A DNA stretch of 64,000 nt from Paenibacillus sp. VTT E-133291 (GCF_002264395.1 NZ_NFVA01000005.1:1-64000), one strand, 5' to 3'; shown: positions 1 to 9,377, counted from the first letter of the stretch. Notes: generated by a model not told the origin, from the sequence alone. Made by a program: numbers and translations.

Positions 1-40
1 TTTGCGTCCCTACCTTTCGATAGGTTTGCCTTTTCAATTT
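1..40 (-). promoter_or_regulatory. Cyclic di-GMP-I (GEMM) riboswitch, 5' part, cut by window edge
   Basis: Read on the minus strand, the sequence holds the conserved GEMM-I core: GGCAAACC, then a stem CCUAUC/GGUAGG closed by a GAAA tetraloop, then GGGACGCAAA. The six-base-pair stem is complete with one G-U pair. This matches the first hairpin of the c-di-GMP-I aptamer. The second hairpin and the expression platform lie outside the window. It reads away from manC, so it controls a gene beyond the left edge. That c-di-GMP controls a gene next to an exopolysaccharide cluster is inferred from family knowledge. Confidence 0.9.
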
Positions 41-99
41 AAGAGAAATAATCTCTCTTACCGTAAGTATCGACGACAATTAATGATATATTTAGTGTT

Positions 100-128
100 T
101 TTATGACTTTTTTTGATAATTGAGTCAA
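100..128 (-). promoter_or_regulatory. Candidate sigma-A promoter for the riboswitch transcript
   Basis: On the minus strand a TTGACT hexamer (123-128) lies 17 bases before CATAAA (100-105). This would start transcription roughly 60 bases ahead of the c-di-GMP aptamer. The -35 match is good and the -10 match is moderate. An AAGAGA/TCTCTT inverted repeat at about 41-61 lies between promoter and aptamer. Confidence 0.4.
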
Positions 129-176
129 TTTACCTGTTTAAAGAAATTTCAGATTGGTTAAATAGATAGGTTAGAC

Positions 177-1550
177 CTATGAAATGAATTGTTGTAGTTC
201 TATATCATTCCAGTCTAAAGTAATACGAATATTATCTTCTTCTACTAACTCAGAACCCGTCTGTACCTCTATAAACTCAACATCCGTCAAAGCAAGGATC
301 GCGTGCTTCGTTCCTTCCGGGATACGTACCACGTCCCCAGCCTTCACATTATGTTTCTTCTCATTCAGCACAATACTTGCTTCGCCGCTGACGATTGTCC
401 AAATTTCACTACGCTTGCGATGTAATTGATAGCTGATATTATTCCCCTCGGATATAAAAATCCGTTTGGTCAGCACTTCATTACCCTCGTCGTATTTCAC
501 ATAATCAATAACTTTGTAATGACCCCAGCGGCGTTCCTCATACATCGGTCTCTGTTCAAAGGTCTTCAGCACTTCTTTAATCCGTGGGCTCTCCGCTTTA
601 TGGGTAACCAGAATACCATCCGGGCTAGCCGCGATGATCAGATCCTTCGCACCAATTACCGTAATCGGAATATCCAGCTCATTAATCAAGCAAGTCCCCT
701 CAGAATCCGCCGTCACAAAACCTTTTCCTACATGCTTGCTGCTCATTTCCTCTGTCAGCGTATTCCAAGTTCCAAGATCCTTCCAGAATCCATCATAAGG
801 CTGCACCACAATATGTTCTTCTTTCTCCACCACTTCATAATCAAAGCTGATGGAAGACAATAGCTTATACTGCTTCTGCAATTCTTCATATCCTAAAGGC
901 AACCCTTTACGCTGCAAAATATCTAACAAGTAGCCTAAACGGAAGGCAAACACTCCGCAATTCCACAATGCATTTTGTTCGATGAGCTGTTCTGCTTGTA
1001 TGCGGTCTGGTTTCTCTTGAAAGTGACTCACCTTCATAAAACCATTCCCCCCCGCCTCTTCAGTGGTAGGAATGATATATCCGTATTTCTCTGAGGCATG
1101 TTCAGGAACAACACCCATTAGTGCCAGATTTGCTCCGCTTTCCAGCATGGTCCCCTCAAGCATAGCTATGGTATCGAAAAAGGATGCTTCTACATAAGGA
1201 TCAACAGGCAAAATGGCTATCGTCTCCGCTGGAGAAACACCTGCAACCGAATAAAGATAGGTAGCTGTTAAGGCGATGGCCGGAAAAGTATCCCTACGCT
1301 CCGGTTCAACGATAATCGGCACATGACTTCCCAGTTGGCTTTGTATCATTTCTACTTGGCCGCGGCCGGTGGCCAGATAAGATGATTCTGCCATCCCTGC
1401 TTCCTCCAGCTGTCTCCAGACACGTTGTACCATGGATTCCGGTTCACCTTGAGGGCTTTCAAGTACCTTTAGAAATTGCTTTGAACGTGAGTCGTTGGAC
1501 AACGGCCATAACCGTTTACCTGAGCCGCCTGATAGAAGTACCATTTTCAT
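177..1550 (-). CDS. manC: Mannose-1-phosphate guanylyltransferase / mannose-6-phosphate isomerase-type bifunctional protein
   Basis: This 457-residue protein should make GDP-mannose from mannose-1-phosphate and GTP in the cytosol, and may also interconvert fructose-6-P and mannose-6-P. The N-terminus carries the nucleotidyltransferase signature LLSGGSGKRLWPLS, and FQEKPDR matches the sugar-nucleotide VEKP-type motif. The last ~115 residues form a cupin (type II isomerase fold) with LHRKRSEIWTIVSGEA. Length fits the AlgA/ManC family. The start was set at 1550 because AAGGAGG lies nine bases before it; a longer frame to 1586 has no comparable site. It is the last gene of the EPS cluster, separated from ugd by a 740-base repeat-filled gap, so it may have its own promoter. 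It implies mannose or a mannose-derived sugar in the polymer. Confidence 0.93.
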   Translation of the reverse strand: MKMVLLSGGSGKRLWPLSNDSRSKQFLKVLESPQGEPESMVQRVWRQLEEAGMAESSYLATGRGQVEMIQSQLGSHVPIIVEPERRDTFPAIALTATYLYSVAGVSPAETIAILPVDPYVEASFFDTIAMLEGTMLESGANLALMGVVPEHASEKYGYIIPTTEEAGGNGFMKVSHFQEKPDRIQAEQLIEQNALWNCGVFAFRLGYLLDILQRKGLPLGYEELQKQYKLLSSISFDYEVVEKEEHIVVQPYDGFWKDLGTWNTLTEEMSSKHVGKGFVTADSEGTCLINELDIPITVIGAKDLIIAASPDGILVTHKAESPRIKEVLKTFEQRPMYEERRWGHYKVIDYVKYDEGNEVLTKRIFISEGNNISYQLHRKRSEIWTIVSGEASIVLNEKKHNVKAGDVVRIPEGTKHAILALTDVEFIEVQTGSELVEEDNIRITLDWNDIELQQFIS

Positions 1551-1670
1551 AGAATGAACCCTCCTTGAATTATGGAAATCGAGCATAATTGAATTGTTAT
1601 CAAAACGTCAGCTTCCGCTTAGCCTTATTTCGAGCGGATGCATTAAAAAAATTTATTAGGTATGAACCAC

Positions 1671-1845
1671 TCCAAGGGATTTTGGACTTCCGATCGCTGT
1701 TATCCTCAGATTTCCTGATTTGAACCGCCGCCAGCGGTAGAAATCCGAGGATAGCATATGCTTTCGAAGCTAGCTTTCCTACGGAAATCTTTCGGGCGAA
1801 CACTCCGTTTCTACAGTTCCAAATTCCCTTTCCGTTCTTAACCTA
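1671..1845 (-). repeat. Structured dispersed repeat, copy 1 (inverted relative to copy 2)
   Basis: A 14-base-pair arm pair (1701-1714 with 1740-1753) encloses an inner CCGC/GCGG hairpin. Reverse-complemented, the element aligns with 2095-2232 over the hairpin and over flanks reading GGACTTCCG on one side and CAGTTCCAAA on the other. The outer ends are approximate because this copy has a longer stretch between the hairpin and the CAGTTCCAAA side. No gene is evident. Confidence 0.75.
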
Positions 1846-2094
1846 ACCCACTACTTTTTAATACTGATCCGTGCGCACCGGGCTGTACCAGCCGGAAGCG
1901 AGCACGTTTTTCTAAAGATTTGCTTCTGCTCCGGGGGAGGCAGCAACAGCAACTGCAAGAAGAACTGCAACTAAAAGAGCAAGACTAGTTGCCACCACGG
2001 AGACAATGACAATGACAATGACAACTACAAGTACCACTGCGAAATACAATCAGAGTACTCTAACTTTATAAATTGCTTAGAAACTTAAGATAAG

Positions 2095-2232
2095 GGAACG
2101 AAGTGGCGAAGGAGAATTTTGGAACTGGAGGAGCGATAGCGTCCGCCTTTGTCTGCGGATTTCTACCGCTATTAGCGGTTAAAATCAGGAAATCTGCAGA
2201 CAACAGCGGCCGGAAGTCCAAACATTCTATGG
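2095..2232 (+). repeat. Structured dispersed repeat, copy 2
   Basis: A 13-base-pair arm pair (2151-2163 with 2189-2201, one G-U) encloses an ACCGCT/AGCGGT inner hairpin. The loop and inner stem sequence are shared with copy 1. The outer stem differs from copy 1 at three positions, and at each the pairing is kept. See the findings. Confidence 0.75.
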
Positions 2233-2287
2233 AGTCACGCCTCATCCCTAAATAGAAAAATCACAAGTTCAATCTATATAACTTAGA

Positions 2288-3628
2288 TTAAACCGCTCCA
2301 GCCACACTAGCAGAATAACCGCTCAATCCACCCATCTGCGGGCGGCCGACAGAATGATAAACGAGGCCGGTACCCTCGATTTGCTCCTTGGAATACACAT
2401 TCCGCCCATCGATCAGCACCCCATTACGCATGCTTTTCGCCAGCTGATGCAGATCAATGTCCTTGAGCAGGCTCCAATCGGTCAAAAGACATACGGCATC
2501 GCTGCCCTCGGCCGCTTCCTCTGGCAGATGGCACCAGCGAAGCTGTGGATGATCATATTGCTGCCTGAAATTAGGAGCTGCGATTGGATCATATAGTTTG
2601 ACTGTTGCCCCTTCAGCCACCAGTGCCTCAACAATCTCTCTGGCTGGAGCTTCGCGGACATCATCAGTATTAGGCTTAAAGGCAAGCCCCCATATCCCAA
2701 TCGTCGAACCGTGCAGGCTGCCAAGTGATTCATGCAGCTTGGAGATGATCATAAATCGTTGTCCCTTGTTCACTTCGACTACAGATTTCAATAATTTGAA
2801 TTCGTAATCGACGTTGCCCGCGATTTGAATGAGCGCATTAGTGTCTTTCGGGAAACAGGAGCCTCCATAACCGATACCAGCCTGCAGGAAGGATGACCCG
2901 ATTCTTTGGTCCATACCCATTCCTTCAGCTACCTCGGTTACATCAGCTCCCACTTTTTCACAAATATTGGCGATCTCATTAATAAAGGAGATCTTTGTGG
3001 CCAAAAATGCATTCGAAGCATATTTGATCATTTCAGCACTGCGTATATCTGTTACAAATACATTTTCTGTGAAACCCTTATGAAGCTCGCGCATGGTTTG
3101 TTCCAGCTCTGGATTATCAAGGCCAATAACAATTCTATCGGGATGGAGGGTATCGCGAATCGCTGACCCTTCACGTAAAAACTCAGGTGCTGACACGATA
3201 TCAAAAGAATGATGGGTATACTTAGAGAGCATTTGGGAGATTTTTTCATTTGTCCCTACGGGTACTGTAGATTTAGTCATTATAATTTTGTACCCCTCCA
3301 TCGCTTTAGCGATTTCAGCAGCTGCACCCTCAATGTAGGTTAAGTCTGCTTCACCATTAGGCAGCGATGGCGTACCTACAGCAAGAATGATGATATCTGA
3401 CCGCCGCACCGAGTCCTGAAGATCCGCAGAAAAAGATAACCGTTCCTCTCGAAGATTCAGTTCAATCATTTCCTCAATTCCCGGCTCATAAATGGGCGAT
3501 TCCATCTGTTTCAGCTTCTTTATCTTTTCCTCGTCCTTATCCACACAGATGACATGATGTCCGCTCAGTGCAAAGCATACGCCAGATACAAGACCCACAT
3601 ACCCAGTCCCGATTACTGTCAGCTTCAT
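2288..3628 (-). CDS. ugd: UDP-glucose 6-dehydrogenase
   Basis: Oxidises UDP-glucose to UDP-glucuronate with two NAD+, supplying the acidic sugar for the exopolysaccharide. The 446-residue protein opens with the Rossmann motif VIGTGYVGLVSG. It carries the catalytic cysteine at residue 258 in GYGGSCFPKDTNAL and the KSTVPVGT segment typical of the family. Length is normal for TuaD/Ugd. The start at 3628 follows AAAGGAGG by eight bases. It begins four bases after the end of the upstream glycosyltransferase, so the two are cotranscribed. In Bacillus, Ugd is activated by the tyrosine kinase of the same cluster; a similar link here is inference. Confidence 0.95.
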   Translation of the reverse strand: MKLTVIGTGYVGLVSGVCFALSGHHVICVDKDEEKIKKLKQMESPIYEPGIEEMIELNLREERLSFSADLQDSVRRSDIIILAVGTPSLPNGEADLTYIEGAAAEIAKAMEGYKIIMTKSTVPVGTNEKISQMLSKYTHHSFDIVSAPEFLREGSAIRDTLHPDRIVIGLDNPELEQTMRELHKGFTENVFVTDIRSAEMIKYASNAFLATKISFINEIANICEKVGADVTEVAEGMGMDQRIGSSFLQAGIGYGGSCFPKDTNALIQIAGNVDYEFKLLKSVVEVNKGQRFMIISKLHESLGSLHGSTIGIWGLAFKPNTDDVREAPAREIVEALVAEGATVKLYDPIAAPNFRQQYDHPQLRWCHLPEEAAEGSDAVCLLTDWSLLKDIDLHQLAKSMRNGVLIDGRNVYSKEQIEGTGLVYHSVGRPQMGGLSGYSASVAGAV

Positions 3629-3632
3629 ACAA

Positions 3633-4733
3633 TCATCCTCCTTTTAGAAAATTGACGTAGGCCTGCTCAACATACTGCTTGAACTTAACCATGAACGCCT
3701 GCTCATCGAATTTACGTGCATGCTCCATAATTTGATCAATATCCCAAGCGTAGGACTCTACCTCATAAATAGCCTTAAGCAGATCCTCCACTTCTTGATG
3801 CTGAAAGAACACACCATTTACATAAGGAATAATAGTATCTAGTGCCCCGCCTGCTTGATAAGCGATTACTGGTCTTCCGGCCGCGTTCGCTTCCAGCGGT
3901 GTAATTCCAAAGTCCTCTTCTCCTGGAAAAATAAATGCCCGACACTGTGCCATCATTCCAGTCACTTGCTCATCTTCTAGCCGGCCCAGAAACGATACAT
4001 TATCCTTAGCCATGCCTTCGAGACGCTTGCGATCCGGTCCATCTCCCACGATATAAAGCTTAAGACCGTTGCGGTTAAAAGCCTCCACTGCCAGATCAAT
4101 CCGCTTGTAGGAAACAAGCCGAGATACTATTAAATAATAGTCACCAATGGTAGAAGAGCTTGTAAACCGGGCAGTATTAATCGGTGGAAATATGACATCG
4201 GCATCCCGGTGATAATAATTCTGAATCCTCGTCTTCACAACTGAAGAATTGGCTACGAACTGATTCACATTTTTGGAAGTCCGCTGGTCCCACGTTTTGA
4301 GCTGCTGCATGTATACCTTAAGCATTTTTTTGAATAGCCCGGAATTCGACTGACGTTCCATGTAGGTGTCATAATCCCATGCGAAGCGCATAGGCGTATG
4401 GCAGTAACAAAGATGAAACGTGTGTTTAGGAACTTGAATACTTTTCATAAAAGCACTGCTGGAACTCAGGACGATATCGAAACCGCGAAAGTCCAAATCA
4501 CGGATGGCCATTGGATAAAGTGGCAGCACCCCTTTAAAATTGGTCTTTACCCCCGGAATCTTTTGCAGCCAGGAGGCACGGATATCCGCATCTTTGAGAT
4601 TGTCAGTAAGGCGGCTTCCGTTAAAAACCGTTGTGTAGATTGGAGCCTCGGGATACATGTGATGAAAGACTTCCACCACTCTTTCCGCGCCGCCCATTTG
4701 GATTAAGTAATCGTGCGCTATCGCAATTTTCAT
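3633..4733 (-). CDS. Family 4 glycosyltransferase
   Basis: A cytosolic GT-B transferase of 366 residues that adds one sugar to the lipid-linked repeat unit. The N-terminal MKIAIAHDYLIQMGGAERV is typical of this group, and the C-terminal donor site has FGITPLEANAAGRPVIAYQ with the E-x7-E pattern of family 4. The first ATG with proper spacing from GAGGAT is at 4733; upstream ATGs overlap the ribosome site. It lies between another family 4 enzyme and ugd in the EPS operon. Donor and acceptor cannot be read from sequence. Confidence 0.88.
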   Translation of the reverse strand: MKIAIAHDYLIQMGGAERVVEVFHHMYPEAPIYTTVFNGSRLTDNLKDADIRASWLQKIPGVKTNFKGVLPLYPMAIRDLDFRGFDIVLSSSSAFMKSIQVPKHTFHLCYCHTPMRFAWDYDTYMERQSNSGLFKKMLKVYMQQLKTWDQRTSKNVNQFVANSSVVKTRIQNYYHRDADVIFPPINTARFTSSSTIGDYYLIVSRLVSYKRIDLAVEAFNRNGLKLYIVGDGPDRKRLEGMAKDNVSFLGRLEDEQVTGMMAQCRAFIFPGEEDFGITPLEANAAGRPVIAYQAGGALDTIIPYVNGVFFQHQEVEDLLKAIYEVESYAWDIDQIMEHARKFDEQAFMVKFKQYVEQAYVNFLKGG

Positions 4734-4794
4734 GTGAATCATCCTCAAAGTTTTATGGAGCATCATCTTCAGAATTACCGCGTCATCTCATCTG

Positions 4795-5934
4795 TCAGGT
4801 GCCCGCCAACAAACCTTTATAGTAGTCAACGATGTCCTTGACCGTATTCTCGATAACAAAATGCTCTTTCACTCGTTTCATCCCATTGTCCGCCATCCGC
4901 CGTCTTTCCTCTGGGTGATCTAGCATCCATTTAATGGAGTCTGCTAGTATCACCGCGTCACCAGGCTCTATCAGTAGTCCCGTCTCACCTTGAACTACAA
5001 TTTCTACCGGCCCGCCTTCATTGGAGGCGATCACCGGTAATCCCGCTGCCATTCCTTCAACGATAACTTGGCCAAAAGGCTCAGGAGTTACCGAAGTGTG
5101 AATCAGTAAATCAGCAGTATTCATAAGGCCTTGAATATCATCTACATGCCCTAGCATGCTTACATTCGTAAGCTCGTCGTTTTTTATCTTTTGAAGCAAT
5201 TCCTGCTTATAAGCCTCTTCTCCAAACAGCGCGTCTCCGGCTAGCCAGAACTTTACACGAGGTTCGTTCTTAAAGCTTTTTGCGGCTTCCAGCACAATAT
5301 GCTGACCTTTCCAATGCGCTAATCGGCCAACTAGCAATACGTTAAAAGCTTTCTGGTCCCGTATGCCGATCCCATTACCAATCGCTTTAGCGAAAGCAGA
5401 GTATACGACCAGCGTTTTTTTCGAACGTGGCAGCTCCAAAGCATTCAGCGTAGAATGTGAATTCGCAATGACTCCATTGGGGAGCAGACGCGACAGCAAA
5501 CGAATTCCTTTGGCAACGATCGGCTTTAAATAAGGGGCACCAATATGATCCCGGATGTGCCATATCAATGGAACGCCCGCTATTTTTGCAGCGATGGCCC
5601 CGTATAATGCAGATTTCAGAGAATTGGTGTGCACGCAATCTACCTTCTCCGCTTTTAAGAGCGGCGCAAGCTTTCGACCATAAGCCAATAGCTTAAAGGC
5701 TGCAGCAGGTGCTCCCAAGTTGACGGCATTTCTACCACGACTTCTGATGCTCTCATCCAGCGGAATAATACGGACATCCATCCCCTTTTCACGCAGCCGT
5801 TCAGCCAGTGCACCATCCTCAGCCAGGATTACAAGTGGATCAATCTGTTCTCCAATATGAGTAAGGATGTTAAACAGGGCAACTTCTCCACCACTCCATT
5901 TAGCAGTGTGATCTATATAGGCCACTCTAAGCAT
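4795..5934 (-). CDS. Family 4 glycosyltransferase
   Basis: This 379-residue GT-B enzyme starts with a glycine-rich acceptor-domain motif (HTAKWSGGEVALFN). It carries the donor-binding segment FGQVIVEGMAAGLPVIAS followed by NEGGPVEIV, the usual family 4 nucleotide-sugar site. Its ATG at 5934 shares one base with the TAA of the upstream gene (TAATG arrangement) and is preceded by GGAGGTGA, so it is translationally coupled. It probably extends the EPS repeat unit. The sugar specificity is unknown. Confidence 0.88.
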   Translation of the reverse strand: MLRVAYIDHTAKWSGGEVALFNILTHIGEQIDPLVILAEDGALAERLREKGMDVRIIPLDESIRSRGRNAVNLGAPAAAFKLLAYGRKLAPLLKAEKVDCVHTNSLKSALYGAIAAKIAGVPLIWHIRDHIGAPYLKPIVAKGIRLLSRLLPNGVIANSHSTLNALELPRSKKTLVVYSAFAKAIGNGIGIRDQKAFNVLLVGRLAHWKGQHIVLEAAKSFKNEPRVKFWLAGDALFGEEAYKQELLQKIKNDELTNVSMLGHVDDIQGLMNTADLLIHTSVTPEPFGQVIVEGMAAGLPVIASNEGGPVEIVVQGETGLLIEPGDAVILADSIKWMLDHPEERRRMADNGMKRVKEHFVIENTVKDIVDYYKGLLAGT

Positions 5935-7121
5935 TACGTGGTCACCTCCTCTCCTAAAGCTTGCAGGAACACAGATTCTATTTGATCCGTAACTTGCTCC
6001 CAGGTATATCTCTTCAGTACATGCTCTCTACATTCATCCCGGCTCGGAAGCAGCTTTCGATTGCTAAGCATATGGATCATGCCTTCGGCCATGTGATCAC
6101 TACTTGAGCTCTTAAATAGCAATTCCGGCCGGAAGCCTTGCAAAATTTCCCTATTGCCGCCAATCGGCGTAGCCATCACTGGCAATCCTGAAGATAAGGC
6201 TTCAACAGTAATTAAACCAAAGCCCTCCAATGCCTGTGAGGGAACCACGAACAGGTCCGCTGCCTGATAATAAGAGGCTAGTTCATGATCGGGAATGTAG
6301 CCTAGCAGTCTTACCTTGTTGCTTAAGCCATAGTCGGCGATCTTTTCTTCCAATTCCCCTCGCAGCGGCCCTTTACCACCAATCAGCAGAATCGCATTCG
6401 GGAAACGCTCCGCAACTTGCTTCCAGGCTTCGAGCAGCTGGAGTAGTCCCATCCGATTGACCAACCGCCGGACAGTCAATACGGTTGTTGCTCCCTCAGG
6501 TAAATTCAAGGTTCGACGAATCGCCAAGCGATTCGTAGCGGGAATAAAACGTTCCACATTAGCTGCTCCTGGAATCACTATAATTTTGTGTAGTGGCACT
6601 CCGTGAAGCTTATGGAGAATATCGCGGAACGTCTCACTAAGCACGATGAATTTATCCGCTAGTTTATAGGCTCTATGTTCAATGGATTTGGCGATGGTTG
6701 TTTTGACCCGGTGCTTAATGCCTTGGCCTTCGATTTTCATTTCTTCATTCCATGGGCCATGAAAAGTCATCACTACAGGAATCCCGCGTTTCTTTGCTTC
6801 CAGGGCTGGACCAATACCATAAGGAGCAAAGTGAGTGTATAAAATATCTATACGGCCACTGCCCTCCCCCATCAGATCGGCCGCCTTACGCTGGAAGGCA
6901 TCCTTACGTTTCCAGATCCCATCTTTTGGATCTCCTGCATTGTGAATAATCAATTCCTCAGGGGTAGCAGGCGTTTCTTGACTACAAATCAGCGCATGCA
7001 CCCGATTACGTGAGGAGAGCTGCTCGCAAACGGATTTGAAATACGTGTTAAGCCCACCCGGCTGTAGCGACGGCCAGCTAAGGCCTGTCGTCATAATGTT
7101 CAATCCGTCACTGTACGGCAT
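5934..7121 (-). CDS. Family 4 glycosyltransferase
   Basis: A 395-residue GT-B transferase. Visible features are the GGLNTYFKSV acceptor-side loop, the LTVRRLVNRMGLLQLLEA hinge segment and the donor motif EGFGLITVEALSSGLPV. The start at 7121 follows AAGGAGAG. A longer frame to 7169 adds a basic stretch with no ribosome site and overlaps the upstream gene further. It overlaps the end of the preceding family 2 gene by 14 bases, which suggests coupling. It is one of three consecutive family 4 enzymes, so the repeat unit probably has several sugars. Confidence 0.88.
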   Translation of the reverse strand: MPYSDGLNIMTTGLSWPSLQPGGLNTYFKSVCEQLSSRNRVHALICSQETPATPEELIIHNAGDPKDGIWKRKDAFQRKAADLMGEGSGRIDILYTHFAPYGIGPALEAKKRGIPVVMTFHGPWNEEMKIEGQGIKHRVKTTIAKSIEHRAYKLADKFIVLSETFRDILHKLHGVPLHKIIVIPGAANVERFIPATNRLAIRRTLNLPEGATTVLTVRRLVNRMGLLQLLEAWKQVAERFPNAILLIGGKGPLRGELEEKIADYGLSNKVRLLGYIPDHELASYYQAADLFVVPSQALEGFGLITVEALSSGLPVMATPIGGNREILQGFRPELLFKSSSSDHMAEGMIHMLSNRKLLPSRDECREHVLKRYTWEQVTDQIESVFLQALGEEVTT

Positions 7122-7965
7122 AGCTTCTCTCTCCTTTATTCTCTTTCTCGGTCTGACTCGTCTTCGCATTGTGCAGAGTCAGCTTTCCCGATCTAATTAA
7201 TTCGTAATGCTTGAAGCCGACCATGAATTCATACATGACCCAGAATACGGATACACCGAAACCTGACATTCCCTTCTTGAACAACCCGTGTAAGAAATAC
7301 TTTTGCAGGAAACGGGCTGGTGGCCTTAACAGCAGATGACTGACCCGAAATCGTTTGCCCTTGGCATACGCACTTTCAGCTTCCAAGTCAGTGTACTTAT
7401 TGAAACGTGCCACATGATCGTTAATACTGCGGTAACCATAATGCCAGAGGGTTCCTGTCAAACGTATGGTTCGCTCTTCAGAGACCTCGGGCATCTCGTG
7501 CACCAAGCTATTTCGAATTCCATACGCTTTGCGGTTGTAAAGTCGCACTAGATATTCGCCACGATCCAGCCATCGGCCCATAAAATCACCGATCCTGTAG
7601 ATAGAATAGGCAACCGATTGATCCATAAGCCCCGGTTTCAGTTCAAGAATACTTGCGGCCAATTCGTCGCTGACCACTTCGTCAGTATCAATAAGGAAGA
7701 CCCAATCATGAACCGCGCGTTCTACTCCGAACTCCCTCTGTTTCGCATATCCGGGCCAAGGGTTGACGTACACACGACAATTCAAGCTTTCAGAAAGCTG
7801 TACTGTCCCGTCTTTGCTGCCTCCGTCAATCACAACCACCTCGTCGGCGAATAACCTGCAGGATTGTATGGCCTTAGATATTCGAACTTCGTCATCCTGA
7901 GCGATGATGACAGCCGATATTGGATAATTGCCTTGGCCGCCTACCACGCTTTTTACTGAATCCAT
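7108..7965 (-). CDS. Family 2 glycosyltransferase (EPS repeat-unit or side-chain)
   Basis: A 285-residue GT-A enzyme of the WaaE/KdtX-like kind. It has the start strand ISAVIIAQDDE, the VVVIDGGSKDGTV signature and the metal-binding DTDE. A basic C-terminal stretch with HLLLRPPARFLQKYFLHG resembles the membrane-associating tail of this subgroup. The true start is at 7965 because AAAGGAGGAAAC lies just upstream; the frame open to 8052 runs into the flippase gene. Specificity is unknown. Confidence 0.85.
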   Translation of the reverse strand: MDSVKSVVGGQGNYPISAVIIAQDDEVRISKAIQSCRLFADEVVVIDGGSKDGTVQLSESLNCRVYVNPWPGYAKQREFGVERAVHDWVFLIDTDEVVSDELAASILELKPGLMDQSVAYSIYRIGDFMGRWLDRGEYLVRLYNRKAYGIRNSLVHEMPEVSEERTIRLTGTLWHYGYRSINDHVARFNKYTDLEAESAYAKGKRFRVSHLLLRPPARFLQKYFLHGLFKKGMSGFGVSVFWVMYEFMVGFKHYELIRSGKLTLHNAKTSQTEKENKGERSYAVQ

Positions 7966-7991
7966 GAAGGTTTCCTCCTTTATCTTTCGCA

Positions 7992-9377
7992 TTATCCATT
8001 CATATCCATAGGTTTCTTGCGAATGTAAGAATTCATCGTCGTCTTCATCCACTGAATGTCCTCCCGGGTAATGAGCAGCCGGGGAAGTTTAACTTTTAAG
8101 GTGTACTTTATATTGAGAACAATGAAGAAGAATCGCAGGATTGCTGATGACAACATCGCTATCCCTGCTCCGAGCAAGCCAAATTTAGGGATGAGCAGGA
8201 ACAACATCGGGATAACCAAGAGTAAGCCGAAACCTTGAAGCATCGAAACAACTTTTGGCTTGCCTAGCGCCATAAAGGCCTGCGCCAGAATGATCGTCCC
8301 TCCGCTAATGGTCACTTCAAGAAGCAATAAGCGAAACACAGTTAATGCCGCGTTGAAATCTTTGCCGTACATCAGCGGAATCACTAAAGGGGCTAAGAGC
8401 ATCAGGACTACTCCGCCAAGCATGGTGAAGGTCGTGCTAATTCGAAAGGCTTTGAATGTTAGCTCTACCGCCTGTTCTTTTGACAACTCAGAAGCCTTGG
8501 GAAAGAGTACGATGGTAATCGAGCTTGAGAAAAAATTAACCATCCGTGACAGACTCACTGCCACTACATACAGCCCCAAATCAGCAGGTCTTAACAGGCC
8601 GGCAATCACAATCTGATCGATATAGTAAGAGAAATTACCAAGCAAATCATTGCCGTAAGAACCTAGCCCATAAGTGAACAATCTTTTTAAATTCTGAAAG
8701 GCTCCTTTCATCTTCACCTTATAGGTGCGCAGCAAGGAAATCATCATTCCAATAAACACCGGGGCTCCTGGAAGGAGATAGGCTACTGCAGTTGTAAAAG
8801 GATTCATCTGATCCAGTGCGATCAATATTCCGATTATCGTCAGTGTAAGCAACGGGACTAGATAACGAATCCAATTAAACCTCTTGTATTCTCCTCTGAA
8901 TTGAAAGGCTGCATTGTTAATTTGAGAGATTACTATAATTGGACACAGAATCATTGACCACTGGGCAAAGCTCACAACCTCCGGACTGAAGGATTTCAGC
9001 CAATAGGGCAAGACCACGATACCTATAATCATGGCTATGACCCCGAAAATAATACCGAGCAGCAAGGCCATTCGATAAAGCACTCCGGCATCCTCCGGAT
9101 TTTTCTTAGCGTTATAGATCAGAGCTGACGGAATACCAAAGCTCATGCTGAACGCCAGAAACTGTGACCAGTTAATCATTGCCGTCTGTTCCCCACGTCC
9201 TGCCGGTCCAAGATAACGGGCAGTCAGTACACCCGTTAACATGTTAATCAGTAAGATCATTACACTGACAAACATAGTTTTTACGGCTGCCGAGCTGTTG
9301 TCCTTACTTTTGGCGAACAGTCTAAAGGATGACCAGATTGTTCTAGTGGGGAGAGATTTTGCATTCAACTGCTGCAT
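7992..9377 (-). CDS. Oligosaccharide flippase (Wzx/RfbX type)
   Basis: A 461-residue polytopic membrane protein with about 12-14 hydrophobic segments and the family-typical N-terminal passage ending GVLTARYLGPAGRGE. It should flip the undecaprenyl-linked repeat unit across the cytoplasmic membrane. The start at 9377 is preceded by GAAGGAAGGG. It overlaps the 3' end of the Wzy-like gene by 35 bases, implying coupled translation. The pair Wzx plus Wzy with a CapA/CapB-type kinase points to the Wzy-dependent route. Confidence 0.9.
   Translation of the reverse strand: MQQLNAKSLPTRTIWSSFRLFAKSKDNSSAAVKTMFVSVMILLINMLTGVLTARYLGPAGRGEQTAMINWSQFLAFSMSFGIPSALIYNAKKNPEDAGVLYRMALLLGIIFGVIAMIIGIVVLPYWLKSFSPEVVSFAQWSMILCPIIVISQINNAAFQFRGEYKRFNWIRYLVPLLTLTIIGILIALDQMNPFTTAVAYLLPGAPVFIGMMISLLRTYKVKMKGAFQNLKRLFTYGLGSYGNDLLGNFSYYIDQIVIAGLLRPADLGLYVVAVSLSRMVNFFSSSITIVLFPKASELSKEQAVELTFKAFRISTTFTMLGGVVLMLLAPLVIPLMYGKDFNAALTVFRLLLLEVTISGGTIILAQAFMALGKPKVVSMLQGFGLLLVIPMLFLLIPKFGLLGAGIAMLSSAILRFFFIVLNIKYTLKVKLPRLLITREDIQWMKTTMNSYIRKKPMDMNG

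Larger units (their letters stand above)
1551..2287. other. Gene-free interval between manC and ugd
   Basis: This 737-base gap holds two inverted copies of a structured repeat and, between them (about 1846-2094), a low-complexity stretch with a triplicated GACAAT run near 2004-2021. A 45-codon frame through that stretch has no credible start or ribosome site. No terminator was seen at the end of ugd. Confidence 0.7.

Noticed and set aside
1600..1803. 67-codon minus-strand frame after ugd
   Set aside because: It lies over the structured repeat, has no ribosome site and its sequence reflects the hairpin.
1860..2075. Low-complexity frame rich in Ala/Thr codons
   Set aside because: No start codon or ribosome site; the GACAAT triplication explains the pattern.
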